This document shows, piece by piece, positions 33,458 through 44,836 of a DNA stretch of 64,000 nucleotides (positions are counted from its first letter, which is position 1; every line of letters starts with the position of its first letter). Under the pieces are notes generated by a model. That model had not been told where the DNA came from. It did not search any database and was given only the letters and a program-made list of their open reading frames with translations. The stretch is from Triangularia verruculosa. Its lineage: Eukaryota; Ascomycota; Sordariomycetes; Sordariales; Podosporaceae. The stretch covers positions 62,001-126,000 of the forward strand of contig MU863938.1 of the NCBI GenBank assembly GCA_033296885.1, in the 5' to 3' direction. A program made the position numbers and the translations under genes.

Positions 33458-36064
33458 TCATTGCTCGAAATTCTGGAACCCCGACAAATCTTCCTCCATC
33501 AAGCCGAATATATGCGTGTTTCCCGAAAACCAGTTTCCGAGCTGGATGGATTGGTCAATATCCGAGCCGAATGGTGGCGGCGCCCCTACCCCATACGTGT
33601 GACCATGTTGAGGATATTGCGGCATGAAGCCCAACTGGTTCAAGTACATCTCAACGTTGTCCCCTACCATACTCATATTGTGGTCTTGCTGTCCCTGTCT
33701 TCTCGTCTTCAGACAGAGACTGGCAATATTTACCAGCATCTGTGAGATTTGATAGAGTTTAGTGACACCCGAAGAAACAGGCGCCACAGGCTGCAAGCCC
33801 TCGGTGAACCTCTCCAGCATTTCGAGGTCTTCGTCATTGGAAGTTTCTATAGTATGACAGAAGAGCACGACCAGCGGGATGAAGGGGATATAAAGAACAT
33901 TCCTATCGCGGGCTGTCAGGGTGGTCACCGCAGGGAGATGGAGAGAGAGCAACGTTACCACAAAATATACCCTGCTTTCATGAACACGCTTTCGCCACAC
34001 ATCACCATGCAACCCTCGTGACTAGAAAACGCCTCCCGTGCTGCATGGATGCACTCCGGATGAAAGGTACTAAGCGACCCTGGTGGACTTGGAACCGCAC
34101 GGTAGATCAAAGTAAGAGCTGACCACTGAACCAGGGCATCGCCAACCACCGCCATGTCGTAGGTGAAACGTGCTTGAGCATCATAGCCTCCGGATATTTT
34201 CATTTTCTCGACGACATGCTCGATCAGTGGTGCTGACCGCGCTGCCACGTCATGAAGTGCTTGGGCAAGCTGTCGCGCGTTTTCTGCACGCTTTTCTGAG
34301 GCCAGAGCCAGAGCTTCAGGACTGTAGAGCTCTTTGTACGTCCTCCCCATCAGCTCACTCCACCCGATCCACCTGTCAACAAATTAGCCAGCATTCTAAA
34401 ACGGACGCTGAGAAATTCAAGGGACCGACATACTGAGCTTGGCCAATCTTCCAGAGCGGATTGACGTCTTTCACCTTTGGGCCGATCTCTTTGGGAATTG
34501 TTATGTCCCAGCCTTGAGTAGCGGCGGGGATCCCTGCACGCAGTGACAGGGCATTGTCGAATATATATACGGTCCAGAAAAGCATGGCCTTGTGCTCCGA
34601 ATCAGAAGTGCTAGGGGACGTACGGATTCGGTGGTAGCCCAGGGTTTGACATATGGTCGCCGCTATCGTGATCATATCCCGGGCGACTGAGTATTTCGAC
34701 TCTTCAATGGAGTACATGGCCTGCTCTTCGGTTTAGCTCCACATTATCAACAGGACAGACCATAGCTAGTACCTACCGCAAGGATCAGAAGCTCGACACT
34801 CTCCCTACGCCGTGGCAACAAAAGAGGAAGATTGGTGAGCGCAGTCTCGATGTTATCCCGACAGAGAAGCGAGGCTTGGAACAGCTGGATCTGTCGGTCC
34901 CCTTCTGATGCAGTTGCTCGTTCTTGCAGAGTGAAGTATAACCCGAGGTTGACAATGCCCCATTGCACTAAGCTATATTCTTCGGTTGCAAAATAGATTC
35001 TGCGGCAGTTGTCAGGAAAATCTTCCATGCCGGTAAACGTGGCAATGGTTGGAAAACCCCTCGGAGGATGTTCTGCGCAGCAAGTCAGTTTTCAGGAGAC
35101 ACCCACAAAGCTGACAGCGGATCAACAGACCCTTTATCTCACGGAGGACACTAAGAACAATGTCAGCGGAGGGCATGGGCATTTCGGCCCAGCCGCCCTT
35201 TGGGAGAGGCTTCGCATTGACGAACCGCGCCTCATGGCGAGCACTCTCAACGTTTTGGAGCTTGACAAGTTGTTGCAGCGACGAGAAAGCCGCCTGCATT
35301 TCCGAGTCAAGGAATGGAAAAGTCGCGGTCTCGATAAACTGAGCCGCAAATGCCGTCTCCTCCCTCATCAGAGCGGTGGCCTCGAAGTCATCGCTCTCAT
35401 TGTCTTTGTCGGCACCGAAAATGACATCTGCATTACCTTCATGAGGGGCCGAGGAGGGGTTTGACCCTGTCGAGCTAAGAGTTGTAAGAATACCCGACGG
35501 TAGTCCTGGTGGGTTTCGGCTGTTCAGCGAGATGGTCAGGTTGTGTAGCATCTTCTCAATGGTTCCCAGACGGGAGTCGAGATTGTCTATCTTCCTCTCA
35601 CTGTAGCCAGAAAATCGGCAAGGGTCAGCCTAGCAACAAACGGGGCCACCTCATACAAGGCCCTATAGCTACGCGCTGATGCTCACTACTGATGAGTGAT
35701 GAGGACTCTCTGTCTCGGTTCTCGAGGCTTCTGGCCGAGCCCGGTCGAGCTACAGCTCCGATTGGTAGCTCGACAGTTCGAGCAAGTAGGCAGCTCTCTA
35801 TCACAACGAATCTAGCCAGGTAGGTTAAGTCAATGCTTGCAGATATGAAGCTAAGATGAGGTTATCTCACACACCTTCCTCTGCCGGCACTGGTCACACT
35901 GTATGCGTCCACATGTTTGTTAGTCCTAACTTCGATACTACCAGAGCGCCCCACGACAGAAACCATTAACCAGCCTTGTGGCACACGAAAGTCTTAGACG
36001 TGTTACCTACTGCTCTCTTTGCCAAGCTGTCATTGTTTTCGGGCAGCTCTGGCAGTTCCTCCAT
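33458..36064 (-). CDS. Zn2Cys6 transcription factor, eight exons
   Basis: Exons (minus strand): 36064-36011, 35898-35875, 35811-35687, 35600-35131, 35072-34777, 34720-34434, 34372-33971, 33902-33458. They sum to 701 codons with all junctions in frame (700 residues). Residues 1-18 read MEELPELPENNDSLAKRA; the zinc cluster follows directly as CDQCRQRK (the entire 24-nt exon 2) then IRCDRELPTCSNCRATNRSC, a perfect C-x2-C-x6-C-x6-C-x2-C-x6-C pattern. A coiled-coil linker (YERKIDNLDSRLGTIEKML) and the fungal-specific regulatory domain come next (SVELLILAAMYSIEESKYS, HKAMLFWTVYIFDNALSLR, IGQAQWIGWSELMGRTYK). It is expected to be a nuclear DNA-binding regulator; its targets are unknown. It ends 106 bp from the convergent C2H2 gene. 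Confidence 0.88.
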
Positions 36065-36979
36065 CGTGGACCGGACAGTACGGTGCTTGGCGCAAATGCC
36101 GCCCAAGCTCAGGCTTCGAACCGGAACTACACAAGACTACCCAACACAACGAGACTGTCCGACGACAAGATTAGGTTCAAAGTGGAACCCTAAGTCTGGA
36201 ACGATACGCTGGGTGGAATCTTCGGCTGAATGAGTGTCGACGTTGCGGTGTCCATGTGTTCCTCTGCAGAGGTGGCCGCGGGGTGGATCGTGAGAGGGTC
36301 ACGGGGAACCCGCGGAGTGTGGAAGCCAAGCACTGGCCAGGATTGATCCTGTGTGACGGATAGACTTTAACATTGAAGAACAACCCCTGTGACAAGGAGA
36401 CCAACAAGGGAACCATCAACAACAGGACCAACAGCAGCGGCTAACAGGGGGCTGGTTGAAGATGGAGAAGCTCGGGCCACCCATTCAGATGCCATGCTCT
36501 GGTTTGCCCCAGCTAGCGGCTGGCCTCTTGGTCGTTTTCTCTACAATACGTCCCTAGGTAAATCCCCTCGATGTGTAGAGATCCTACGCTCGAACCGACT
36601 CAATATTATCGCCTAGAACCTCATTGTGGGATATGTCAACCTGAATCAATCATGGAATGTCAACACTGCAACCCCCAACTACCTGGCGGGACCAGACGAA
36701 GGTGATTGGCCAATATTCTCCTGTGCAATTGCAGCAAGCACAGTTGACGACCACTGACAGGGCCATATTCCTGAGCCACAAGTAACCAAAAATGCGTTCC
36801 ATCCAGTCACACAGCAGTGTACCTGTGGCACTGAGCGCTTTTGCTTACCTCCTGGATGGTTAATTAACCCAGAGGCGGACTGACCCCGCAGCCTCTTCGC
36901 AACCCTCGGCGCGTAAATCACGTTCCAGCTTCAACAACGTCCCATTAACGGTTTTTTACCATCGGGTACCAGTAACAGT
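36065..36979. other. Intergenic region upstream of the HET gene
   Basis: About 0.9 kb between two divergently transcribed genes. It should contain both promoters. No other gene was recognised. Confidence 0.5.
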
Positions 36980-39196
36980 ATGGCGCTGGACTCTCACTAC
37001 ACATACACACCTATCAATCTCAAAACTGATTCAATCCGGCTCATACAACTTTTAAGGGGCCGCGATGATGATCCGATACGATGCGAGCTGTTTGAGACGT
37101 CTCTCCATCAGGTAGATGGTTTCCCTTATGAAGCTCTCTCATATGCGTGGGGCGATTCGCCAATATCAAAGGAAATTCAAGTATGCGGGAGGAAGGCTAC
37201 AGTGACCGAAAGTTTGCATCAGGCGTTGTGCGGTTTAAGGAGGTCAGATGAGGATAGGATCTTGTGGGTCGATGCTCTATGTATCGACCAAGGGAACCCT
37301 CGGGAAAAGAACCATCAGGTGAAGCAGATGAGGCATGTGTACGAAAACGCTCAGAACGTACATATCTGGCTGGGCCCAAGTACGGATGGCATCGATCTTC
37401 TCATGGGCCTGATGACCCAACTGGACAGGCGAGCAACCAGGAGAAAGAACTGCCGACGGAGTTCACCGGATGCTTGGGTCAAAGAGTGGTCGATATTTGT
37501 GAAGAAGGAGGGAGCAGGCGAGACAAACGTCAAGATATGCCGCCGTAACGCCTTAGGGGATCTGCTGAGTCGGCCGTGGTTCAGAAGAGTGTGGATCATC
37601 CAAGAGGTTTTCAGTGCCAGGAGCGCTGTCATCAGTTGCGGTTCAAACACCATTCCGACGCGGGTGTTTGTTCTCATGCCCGGGTTGATGGGAGTACAGG
37701 TCGACCCACACATTCAGGCCGTTCTGGATATCATGCCTGGGTACTTGCGGCAGAACTCATGGTGGCGAGATCAGCCAGATTTGTGTTCGCTCCTGAAGAG
37801 CTTTGGGACAAGCAAGGCGACAGATCCACGGGATAATATCTACGCACTGATTGGGATAGCATCGGATGCGAGTGCTGATGGCATACTACAACCTGATTAC
37901 GGGATGTCCTTGCACCGAGTGATCGAAAACACGATTCTATATTTGAAATATCGACAAATTGCCAGCATTCCAGGACCCGAGCCAATCACGAGATTTGATC
38001 TTAGGCATCTCCTCAACCAACTGGACCAAATCCCGAGTCAAGCTTTTCAATGGGCGATCCGTCAAGGGGACCAGGAAGCAGCAGCAAAGGTCGTCGGCAG
38101 ACCGAGCTTTCACGTCAACGCCTGGCACACCGCACGAGGCCCGCCATTGGTTTTTCTGGCTGATAGACCAGGCTACGAATCACTCTTCTCCTACCTCCTC
38201 ACCCGCCCCTACATCAACCTCAACGTCAAAGATCGTTACGGCGACACCGCGCTCAACATCATCGCCGCCGGTGGCCATCTCGAAATGGCCAAGTTGCTCC
38301 TGGAGTGCAGCGGTATCGACGTCAACCACAAAGGCCGCGGAGGGCAAACCCCCCTTTGCGCCTCTCTCATGTACCGTCACGACGCCATAGCCGACCTGCT
38401 GCTTGCCCATCCAAACATCGACATCAACCTCCCCTCTGGCGAGGGCGACTTTGTCTACACCCCGATGTACCTATCCTGCCAAGACAACAAAACCAACTTT
38501 GTCCACAAGCTCCTCGACCGAGGGGCAGACCTTGAGACTGCCTGCAGCATGAATAGCTCCACTGCTCTCTGGATAGCCTGCAATCTCGGGCACCAGACAA
38601 TAGCCAAGACTCTCGTGTCCCGCGGCGCAAAGGTTGACGCGAAGGATTCAGAAGGACGGACGCCGCTGTGGATGGCTGCGCTGGCCAATCACGCCTACTG
38701 CGTCAGGATGCTGCTCGATGAAAAGGCTGATTACGGCCCGGGAGTGTCGCCTGAGAACCGGACGGTGCTGTGGAAGGCCGCGTCAATGGGGCACTCGAAT
38801 ACCATCAAGGCCATGACGGTCTATTTCCGGCAGAAAGGGATCGCGCCCGCGATCATGGAGCAGGAACGGGACTCGGAGAACCAGACGAGTGCTCTGTGGA
38901 TCGCGGCGAGGAACGGGCACACGAGTGTTGCGCAGCTGCTGATTGGGTTTGGCATGAATATTGATTCTGCGGGACATTACGGGCAGACAGCGCTGTGGAT
39001 TGCCGCGAGGTATGGGCATGTTGAGACAGTGTTGATGCTGCTGCGGGAGGGGGCAGATACAGAGATGAGGGATGTGTATGACGGGTTGACGGCGAGGGAG
39101 GCGGCAGAGAAGCTTTGGCAGGAGGGGGTTGTGAATGTTTTTCGGGCTGAGGAGGGGTCGGGGAAGACTAGGGTGGTCAGCAAGTTGGCTTTTTGA
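36980..39196 (+). CDS. HET-domain protein with C-terminal ankyrin repeats
   Basis: An intronless frame of 738 residues. The HET (heterokaryon incompatibility) domain has its hallmark motifs: FPYEALSYAWGD (residues 49-59), RILWVDALCIDQGN (93-106), MRHVYENAQNVHIWLGP and RPWFRRVWIIQEV. A central linker contains LRHLLNQLDQIPSQAFQWAI. From about residue 380 onward there are at least seven ankyrin repeats, for example YGDTALNIIAAGGHLEMAKL, NSSTALWIACNLGHQTIAKT and YGQTALWIAARYGHVETVLM. HET domains trigger programmed cell death in fungal allorecognition and probably pathogen response; ankyrin repeats act as recognition modules. There is no central NACHT/NB-ARC ATPase, so this is a HET-repeat protein and not a full NLR. 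The partner is unknown. Confidence 0.92.
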   Translation: MALDSHYTYTPINLKTDSIRLIQLLRGRDDDPIRCELFETSLHQVDGFPYEALSYAWGDSPISKEIQVCGRKATVTESLHQALCGLRRSDEDRILWVDALCIDQGNPREKNHQVKQMRHVYENAQNVHIWLGPSTDGIDLLMGLMTQLDRRATRRKNCRRSSPDAWVKEWSIFVKKEGAGETNVKICRRNALGDLLSRPWFRRVWIIQEVFSARSAVISCGSNTIPTRVFVLMPGLMGVQVDPHIQAVLDIMPGYLRQNSWWRDQPDLCSLLKSFGTSKATDPRDNIYALIGIASDASADGILQPDYGMSLHRVIENTILYLKYRQIASIPGPEPITRFDLRHLLNQLDQIPSQAFQWAIRQGDQEAAAKVVGRPSFHVNAWHTARGPPLVFLADRPGYESLFSYLLTRPYINLNVKDRYGDTALNIIAAGGHLEMAKLLLECSGIDVNHKGRGGQTPLCASLMYRHDAIADLLLAHPNIDINLPSGEGDFVYTPMYLSCQDNKTNFVHKLLDRGADLETACSMNSSTALWIACNLGHQTIAKTLVSRGAKVDAKDSEGRTPLWMAALANHAYCVRMLLDEKADYGPGVSPENRTVLWKAASMGHSNTIKAMTVYFRQKGIAPAIMEQERDSENQTSALWIAARNGHTSVAQLLIGFGMNIDSAGHYGQTALWIAARYGHVETVLMLLREGADTEMRDVYDGLTAREAAEKLWQEGVVNVFRAEEGSGKTRVVSKLAF

Positions 39197-39863
39197 GCAT
39201 GTAGATGAGGGCCATGCAGCACGTTGCATTTCAGACAAGACGGTCATCTAGTCGGGCAGGATGGTGTAAGGCGGAGAGATTGACGCTGAAAGTCTCACTT
39301 TCAAACGCGGCGTGTTGGTTATGGTGAGTTGGGATGCCGTTGAAGAAATAGTGCAACTTGTGCCCCAGCCAAACGCTACCTCGAATCATTGGTCCTTTCA
39401 ACATCTTCTGCGTACCACTGGCTTATATCCCCTGTTGAAGGTTGATCATGTATCCTACGTTGTCCTTTGGTAGCCTTGTAGCCTCCAGATGTCTTCCCGG
39501 CATGACCTTGCAAACGACTCTCCTTCTCGATGATAGCGCATCGTGCAACAACTGTTAGGTATTGTTTGCTGGTGCGCAATCGTTTGTTTTTGTGAGATCA
39601 ACGAAGCGCTGGAAATTAGTCGATCTATATCAAGACAGTCGACAGAAAGGGAAAGACAGCAGATGGGGTAAGGTAGTCGGTAGCTGTTGTGTCAAGTCTG
39701 TCAGAAACAAACTTTTCTTCTTAGCCATTGGGAGACAATCCCACTAAAAGAATTATACTCATTAAGAGTGCTTGAGATGGTGAGAGAGAGAGAGCCTACC
39801 TAACCGATAGACAGAGCAGAATGGACAACAGAAAAAGGGTTGAAGGTGAAAAAAGAGAAATTT
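39197..39863. other. Intergenic region between HET gene and tRNA
   Basis: No gene is seen. A short GA repeat (gagagagagagag) is near 39782-39794. Confidence 0.5.
39849..39854 (-). terminator. Pol III T-run terminator of the tRNA
   Basis: Six consecutive A on the plus strand are T6 downstream of the tRNA on its own strand, 9 nt after the mature 3' end. Confidence 0.75.
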
Positions 39864-39934
39864 AGCTACAACTCGTTTCGATCGAGTGACCTCCGGGTTA
39901 TGAGCCCGGCGCGCTTCCGCTGCGCCATGCAGCT
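39864..39934 (-). tRNA. Initiator tRNA-Met (CAT)
   Basis: Read on the minus strand, a 71-nt cloverleaf starts AGCTGCATGGCGCAGCGG and ends TGTAGCT. The acceptor stem pairs AGCTGCA with TGTAGCT, with an A1:U72 pair. The anticodon loop is CTCATAA with CAT, and the anticodon stem carries three consecutive G:C pairs (GGG..CCC). The T loop starts with A in place of T (ATCGAAA). A1:U72, the triple G:C and A54 are eukaryotic initiator hallmarks. No intron is present. A T6 run follows on the minus strand (A run at 39849-39854 on the plus strand), a Pol III terminator. Confidence 0.95.
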
Positions 39935-40581
39935 TTTGAATTGTGGATATTGAGTTGAGTCATACTCTGTACTTATGTGGATCCAGTCCATAACACATCT
40001 GGTCTACTTGTTGTCGTGATGTTTGCGGACAACATCTATCACTCCGTCATCGAGAATTCCGTGTTTGAAGACCCCTTCTTACCTTCAGTGGCACTGCTCT
40101 TCCAAAGCGACATGATTTGATTAGGTATAGTTTACCCTTTCAAATTGCACGAGATTTATTGAAGCATCAAACCCTAGGACCAGTTTGTTCTAAGAGATCG
40201 TTTCGACTCGAAAGACAGTTGAGGTATCATGACAAGAACCTTTCGTTCGGGTACTAAATGTAGAACTCAAACATGACGGGAAGCTAGGAATTCACGTTCA
40301 TATCGATCTATGAAAGCTCAACCAGCTCTATCTCTGTAAGTAGGTAGTTATTCAAAATGCATAAATGAAACTCCACGACGCCCAAAACTCCGAATTCCAA
40401 GGTACCTTGGGTACCCTTTGATAGGGGGATTGCTTCACAACTTCCATCTGAGCGTTCAATACATCTCTCTTGGCTCCGGCTCGAATTTAACGACTGTCAA
40501 TAAACAGGGCTGTAACGCAATGTCGGGCAGTCAAAGCCAAGCTCGAGTACTGATCCATTTAGATCACAATCTGGAAGGTGA
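39935..40581. other. Intergenic region
   Basis: No gene is seen. Contains a short palindromic stretch aaggtaccttgggtaccctt near 40399-40418. Confidence 0.5.
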
Positions 40582-41604
40582 TCAGTATCCGACCGGAGTG
40601 CGCCTGGCAGATCTGTTACCACTTCCACCGGAATTCCCATAGCCTTCTGTGTCCATACCATGTGTCTCAGTATCCATGGGTGAAGGGCGAAGATAGGGCC
40701 CCGTGCACGTATCCATAGGAGACGGTCCGAGATACGGCCCGGAATCAATATCCATTGGCGTGTAGCGTCTTCGTGGGGGCATGTTAGACATCCAGTTCAG
40801 TTCAGGTTGTGTACAGCCAAGGCCCCGAGCGTTGCACAATCCGCTTGACGAGAATCTGCCCAACTAAGACAAGCTTTCTCCAGCTGGTCTGTCCAGGTTG
40901 TCAGCAGGAGATGCATGCATTAAGACAGCGGAGGGGAAATTTGATTGAACTCACCAAGAGACACCCTAAAATTGATGAGCTTGTGGTGCTGCATCACCCG
41001 CAGTACTTCTTTAACCCACACGCGACAGGTCCACTGCGGTTCGCCATGAGGAAGGGCTCTCGGATCCATAAGTCTTACAGCAGAGGCACACTATTCAAGC
41101 GCACGCACGCCAGGGCCCACCTTGGCAATCATAAGACAAGCAGCCATGGTCCGAGATCTTGCGGGGTCCTTGATTGGACGGACCTCCTTGTACAAGTCAA
41201 GAGCGGTGCGGCCATTATCAGTGGCATGAGCTATCGTACCGTTCGGGACGTCGTTACTGATCTGACACAGAGTCCAATGCTGCGAGATCGAATGTTAGAT
41301 CAAGAACAAGCAAATGACGGGAGCAATTTCAGAGGTAGAAGGAGCAACTGCGTTCCTGTGCCATGGCGGACATCATAGCAGGCACGAAGCCTAAAGACAC
41401 TCGCTTCACAGGTGTACTTGCATATTTGTTTGCACCGGTATGATCCTTGCGTAGCCAGTTCAAATTGATGTACAAGCCATTAGCAGGAAATCCCAAAGGG
41501 TTTTCACTGGGAGGAACCAAGTGCGGACGGGATGGCTGTGTTCCACATGATGGTTGCGTTGGCTTCGCAGCATGGCGAACGGGAGGGACGTTGTAGGAAG
41601 ACAT
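40582..41604 (-). pseudogene. DUF6914-like protein, interrupted by TAG and a probable frameshift
   Basis: Minus-strand exons 41604-41410, 41279-40955 and 40888-40797 join in frame with good introns (branch ATCTAACAT with CGCAG acceptor; GTGAGT..CTGAC..GGACAG). The product resembles a fungal family I recall as DUF6914: HWTLCQISNDVPNGTIAHAT, MAACLMIAKV, then WTCRVWVKEVLRVM. Codon 128 (41093-41091) is TAG in the middle of this conserved region, and family-like sequence continues directly in the same frame on the other side. Near 40860 the frame shifts again: the neighbouring frame runs into GRFSSSGLCNARGLG and a repeat YTPMDIDSGPYLGPSPMD..CTGPYLRPSPMD (to 40582), which probably was the original C-terminus. 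Function of the family is unknown. Nonsense plus frameshift indicates a pseudogene; a sequence error is less likely for both. Confidence 0.55.
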
Positions 41605-41628
41605 TGTTGATTTCGGTCTGAATATTTG

Positions 41629-42058
41629 TTAGTCACGATGAAAAGTAACACTCCTGCCTTCTGACCGTATGATGTCCATGGAATTCAAGAACTCAAATTT
41701 CTCTCTAGGACCGAAGTCCTCACAGACGGGGGAAATGCCTTTGGAAAAGAAATCTTGGATTGAGATGTCATTACTTTCAAGGTCGAGCTCGGGTTGTATA
41801 CCTCTACTTGGGGTAGTGAATAGGCTCAATGGCGACAATCTGGCGGCCCGGGGAGTCGGGACCAAGAAAACTGAAAGTTGAAAAGTGTGAGGAACTGATT
41901 CTGCACTGCAGAAAGCTGGTTTGCGTTGAAGAGACTAATACATCAGGTTCAAATCGAGGTATCCCGTTCATGTTATGTAGACACTGCTTGCTTAACGACT
42001 GGAACTTGGGCGACTCCGCACGAAGATACAGGCTATGAATAGCTACATGTTCATCCAT
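41629..42058 (-). other. Coding-like minus-strand segment, unidentified
   Basis: Two overlapping minus-strand open frames, 42058-41804 (MDEHVAIHSLYLRAESPKFQ..) and 41865-41629 (..LDLESNDISIQDFFSKGISP..), have protein-like composition but no recognised domain and no clean intron joining them. They lie just upstream of the DUF6914-like pseudogene on the same strand and could be a further decayed gene. Confidence 0.25.
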
Positions 42059-42660
42059 TGTCGGCTTCCAACAGGTCCTCTACCTCATCACGGCGTTTCA
42101 ATCAGAGAGAGATGGCCCATGATTTCCAGGTTGTTCATCGTGCTGACCGGGGACGTGTCGACCATTTGGACCAAGGTGAGTTGGCTCCAACCCTGATCAA
42201 GCTTGTTACACGGGCTACGGGGTCATAAGTTGTTGTTGAGGCCTTCAAGGTTGAGCATGCTGTTAGGTACCCTGTTTTGTCGTGGCCCGTCAGTTCCAAC
42301 CCGCAGATAGGGGCTCAAGATGCACGCTACCGCGCGCAAAATAGTGCGCTGGTTTGAGCTTCGTTTTAGTGTTCAGTCTTGACCGAGCGTGCCATCTGTG
42401 ACCTGTTTCCTGATTGGTTAGCAGGTAAATAAGAGAGGCACAGCAACTGGGGGCGGCTATCGTTTGCTAAGGTACCTAGGTGCTGTACCTGTATCTTACG
42501 TAAGACGGTGCTCCATCGTGGGGCAAGTGCACCACGTCTTCCAACGCTTGGGGCCACAGGATCTCTTTGTTTTGCTTGGATTCAGTTTTCATTCACTTAC
42601 GCTGTCGGTATATGAACACAAATTTTTGACTCATATTCCGGCACAGTTCACTACAAGAAC

Positions 42661-44458
42661 ATGCCCCCCGACCCGATAGATCATGCCTTAAGTTTAGTGG
42701 AGCAGGCTGATTTAATTCACCCTTACGATGAGCTTCTCAAAGCATTTATATACAAGGCTCTTGATCAAGACGAAGTTGCCCATTATGTCATTCGGAGGGT
42801 CTCTTCCGGGGAAGCTCAGCAGATGGCAGATGATTGGGTTCATGTCGTCAAGTCAGTGACCACAGAGGGTTCATTGCCGCCGCCACCGACTGCTAGCCAA
42901 CGGCGCGACATTGAACTTCGGGATGGTGGAAGGTGCTGTATTACAGGGAAATTTGGAAGTGTGTGGGACCCTCTAGTTGTCACTCCAGTTCTCCTAATCC
43001 CCTCCAGCTGGATCAATACCGATAACGTGAGTATCGCCACCATCCAACACCGCCATCCCCAAGTTGGCTAACACATATTCAATGAGCAAGTCTCGCATTC
43101 ACGAACTTCTTGGGGTATTCTTCAGTCTATCGTATCGAGACTGGTGGCTGAGCAATGTGGCCCATCCAAGTGCTATGAACCCTCTTCACAACCACTGGCT
43201 AGTTCGACGATCGGCCGCAAACGCCTTTGCGAATGGATATATTCGCTTGCAAAGGTTCTCTTCGTCCCTTTTCGAGGTGAGATGATTGACTCGTGGTTTT
43301 TGAGCCATTTCAAACACCATCCACTGATACATCAACATCAAGTTCCGAGTCGAGCACCTGGCAATGACGCCACTTGTCAAACCCGTCGGCACCAGGGGCA
43401 TCTATCCAGTAACCATAGACCACTCACGAAACAACCTTGCAAAGGTAGATGCTCGCTTCATCGGCACGCAAGCTCGGCTAGCCAGCAGTATTCAACTCAT
43501 TGCCATTGCCCAGGAACATGGAACCGAAACACCAATCTTGAGCATGAGAGAGACAGAGCGTGTGTGGCATCCGCCAAGACCTAGCCTGTTACTGTTTCCT
43601 TTGAGAATGCTCGGCGGAGCGGTTCTGATGCTCTGGCGTCTCATGCCTGCTACGGCAAGGCTGAAGGTTTACGAGTCACTGTATCGACTGGGGAGATACT
43701 ATTATCCTACCCAAGGCTCAGCCAGCGTCGTCCGCTTGCCCTTTGGCCTTTATCTCAAAGAGTCAGGCTTAGAGGATGAGCTCGACCGTATTCGAAATGA
43801 GGCAGAGGCTCTCAGATTGGTTCGAAAGCACACTGATGTGCCGGTCCCACGCCCACTTGATGTTGTTTGTCGACCGGGCGGCCGTCAAGTTGCGTTCCTT
43901 CTCATGACAAGACTTCCGGGCTTTCAACTTGCGCGGTCCTTCAACGTGCTGTCTGATAGGGATGCGAGGCAGATTACAGGCCAACTCGAAGAATATTTTT
44001 GGCAGGTTCGCAAGATCCCAAATACGGCAAACAAGACTATGACTATCTGCAACACCCTTGGGGGGCCCATCACTGATATGCGGCTCCGTGGCGCGAAGCC
44101 ATTGGGACCGTTCCGCGATGAGGCAAACTTTAGCAGTCTCATGCGGTACTCTGACGACCCGGGTCGACAAGGCCACGAAATCGTTTTTACCCATGCGGAT
44201 TTGAATCCCAAAAACATTCTAGTGGATCAGTTCAAGCGGCCTGATAGAAGCCAGGGGTGGATGGTCACTAGGATCATCGACTAGGAAATGGCAGGATTCT
44301 ATCCCGAATATTGGGAGTATACAAAGTCCATGTTTGAAGGGCGGAATTGGCCCAAGAGATACAACGACTGGATTCATGGCCTCTGGGCAAGATTTGGGGA
44401 TTACATCAAAGAGATGGATGTAGAGCTGAGAGCTTGGGCATCAGGGGATGCGGAATGA
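42661..44458 (+). pseudogene. HNH-like plus APH-type phosphotransferase protein, stopped by an in-frame TAG
   Basis: Three exons, 42661-43026, 43091-43276 and 43343-44458, join in frame with good introns (64 and 66 nt). The N-terminal part (RDIELRDGGRCCITGKFGS, YRDWWLSNVAHPS, HNHWLVRRSAANAFANGYIR) resembles the degenerate HNH-nuclease-like region found in many fungal proteins of this type. The C-terminal part is an aminoglycoside-phosphotransferase/kinase-like fold: a lysine strand FGLYLKESG, VPRPLDVVCRPGG, catalytic loop VFTHADLNPKNILVD (HxDxxxxN), then IID. The next codon (44282-44284) is TAG, where the family has Trp in the metal-binding Asp-Trp-Glu motif. The frame continues as EMAGFYPEYWEYTKSMFEG to a stop at 44456-44458. 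The stop falls at codon 498 of 556, removing the last 58 residues including the end of the metal-binding motif. Confidence 0.75.
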
Positions 44459-44501
44459 TAGGGCGAGGCCGTACAGGACGAAGATTTGCTTGACGAGGCA
44501 A

Positions 44502-44521
44502 ATACCTACCTGAGGTAGGTA
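44502..44521. repeat. Short perfect inverted repeat
   Basis: tacctacc-tga-ggtaggta is a perfect 8-bp hairpin just downstream of the phosphotransferase pseudogene. Such TACCT/AGGTA palindromes recur in this window (for example near 26064-26078). Function unknown. Confidence 0.5.
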
Positions 44522-44836
44522 TGTTGATGAATGGCCCGGCAAGAAGCTGCATGTCACCGCCTAGCTAAGCTTCCATGGTATACAGAGAAATTTATATACC
44601 GATGCAAATATTGCTATGACGTAAAAGGCATCTGCTATCCATTTGAATGATGACCCGTCCTGTCTTCCGTGCCGGTGATCCCACCATTCGTATATGTCTT
44701 CCTAGATTGACCTTGATCCCTCAAGCAATTCTCTCGAGTGTTACACGCATCTGCCAAGGGCTGTGTTGAAATTCTAACAGATCTCAGACAAGCCATGCAA
44801 GTCAGCAAGATGGTGATAAATTATCAACTAGCCCTT

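Noticed and set aside
41940..41965. ggttcaaatcgag, B-box-like
   Set aside because: No cloverleaf; lies inside a coding-like segment.
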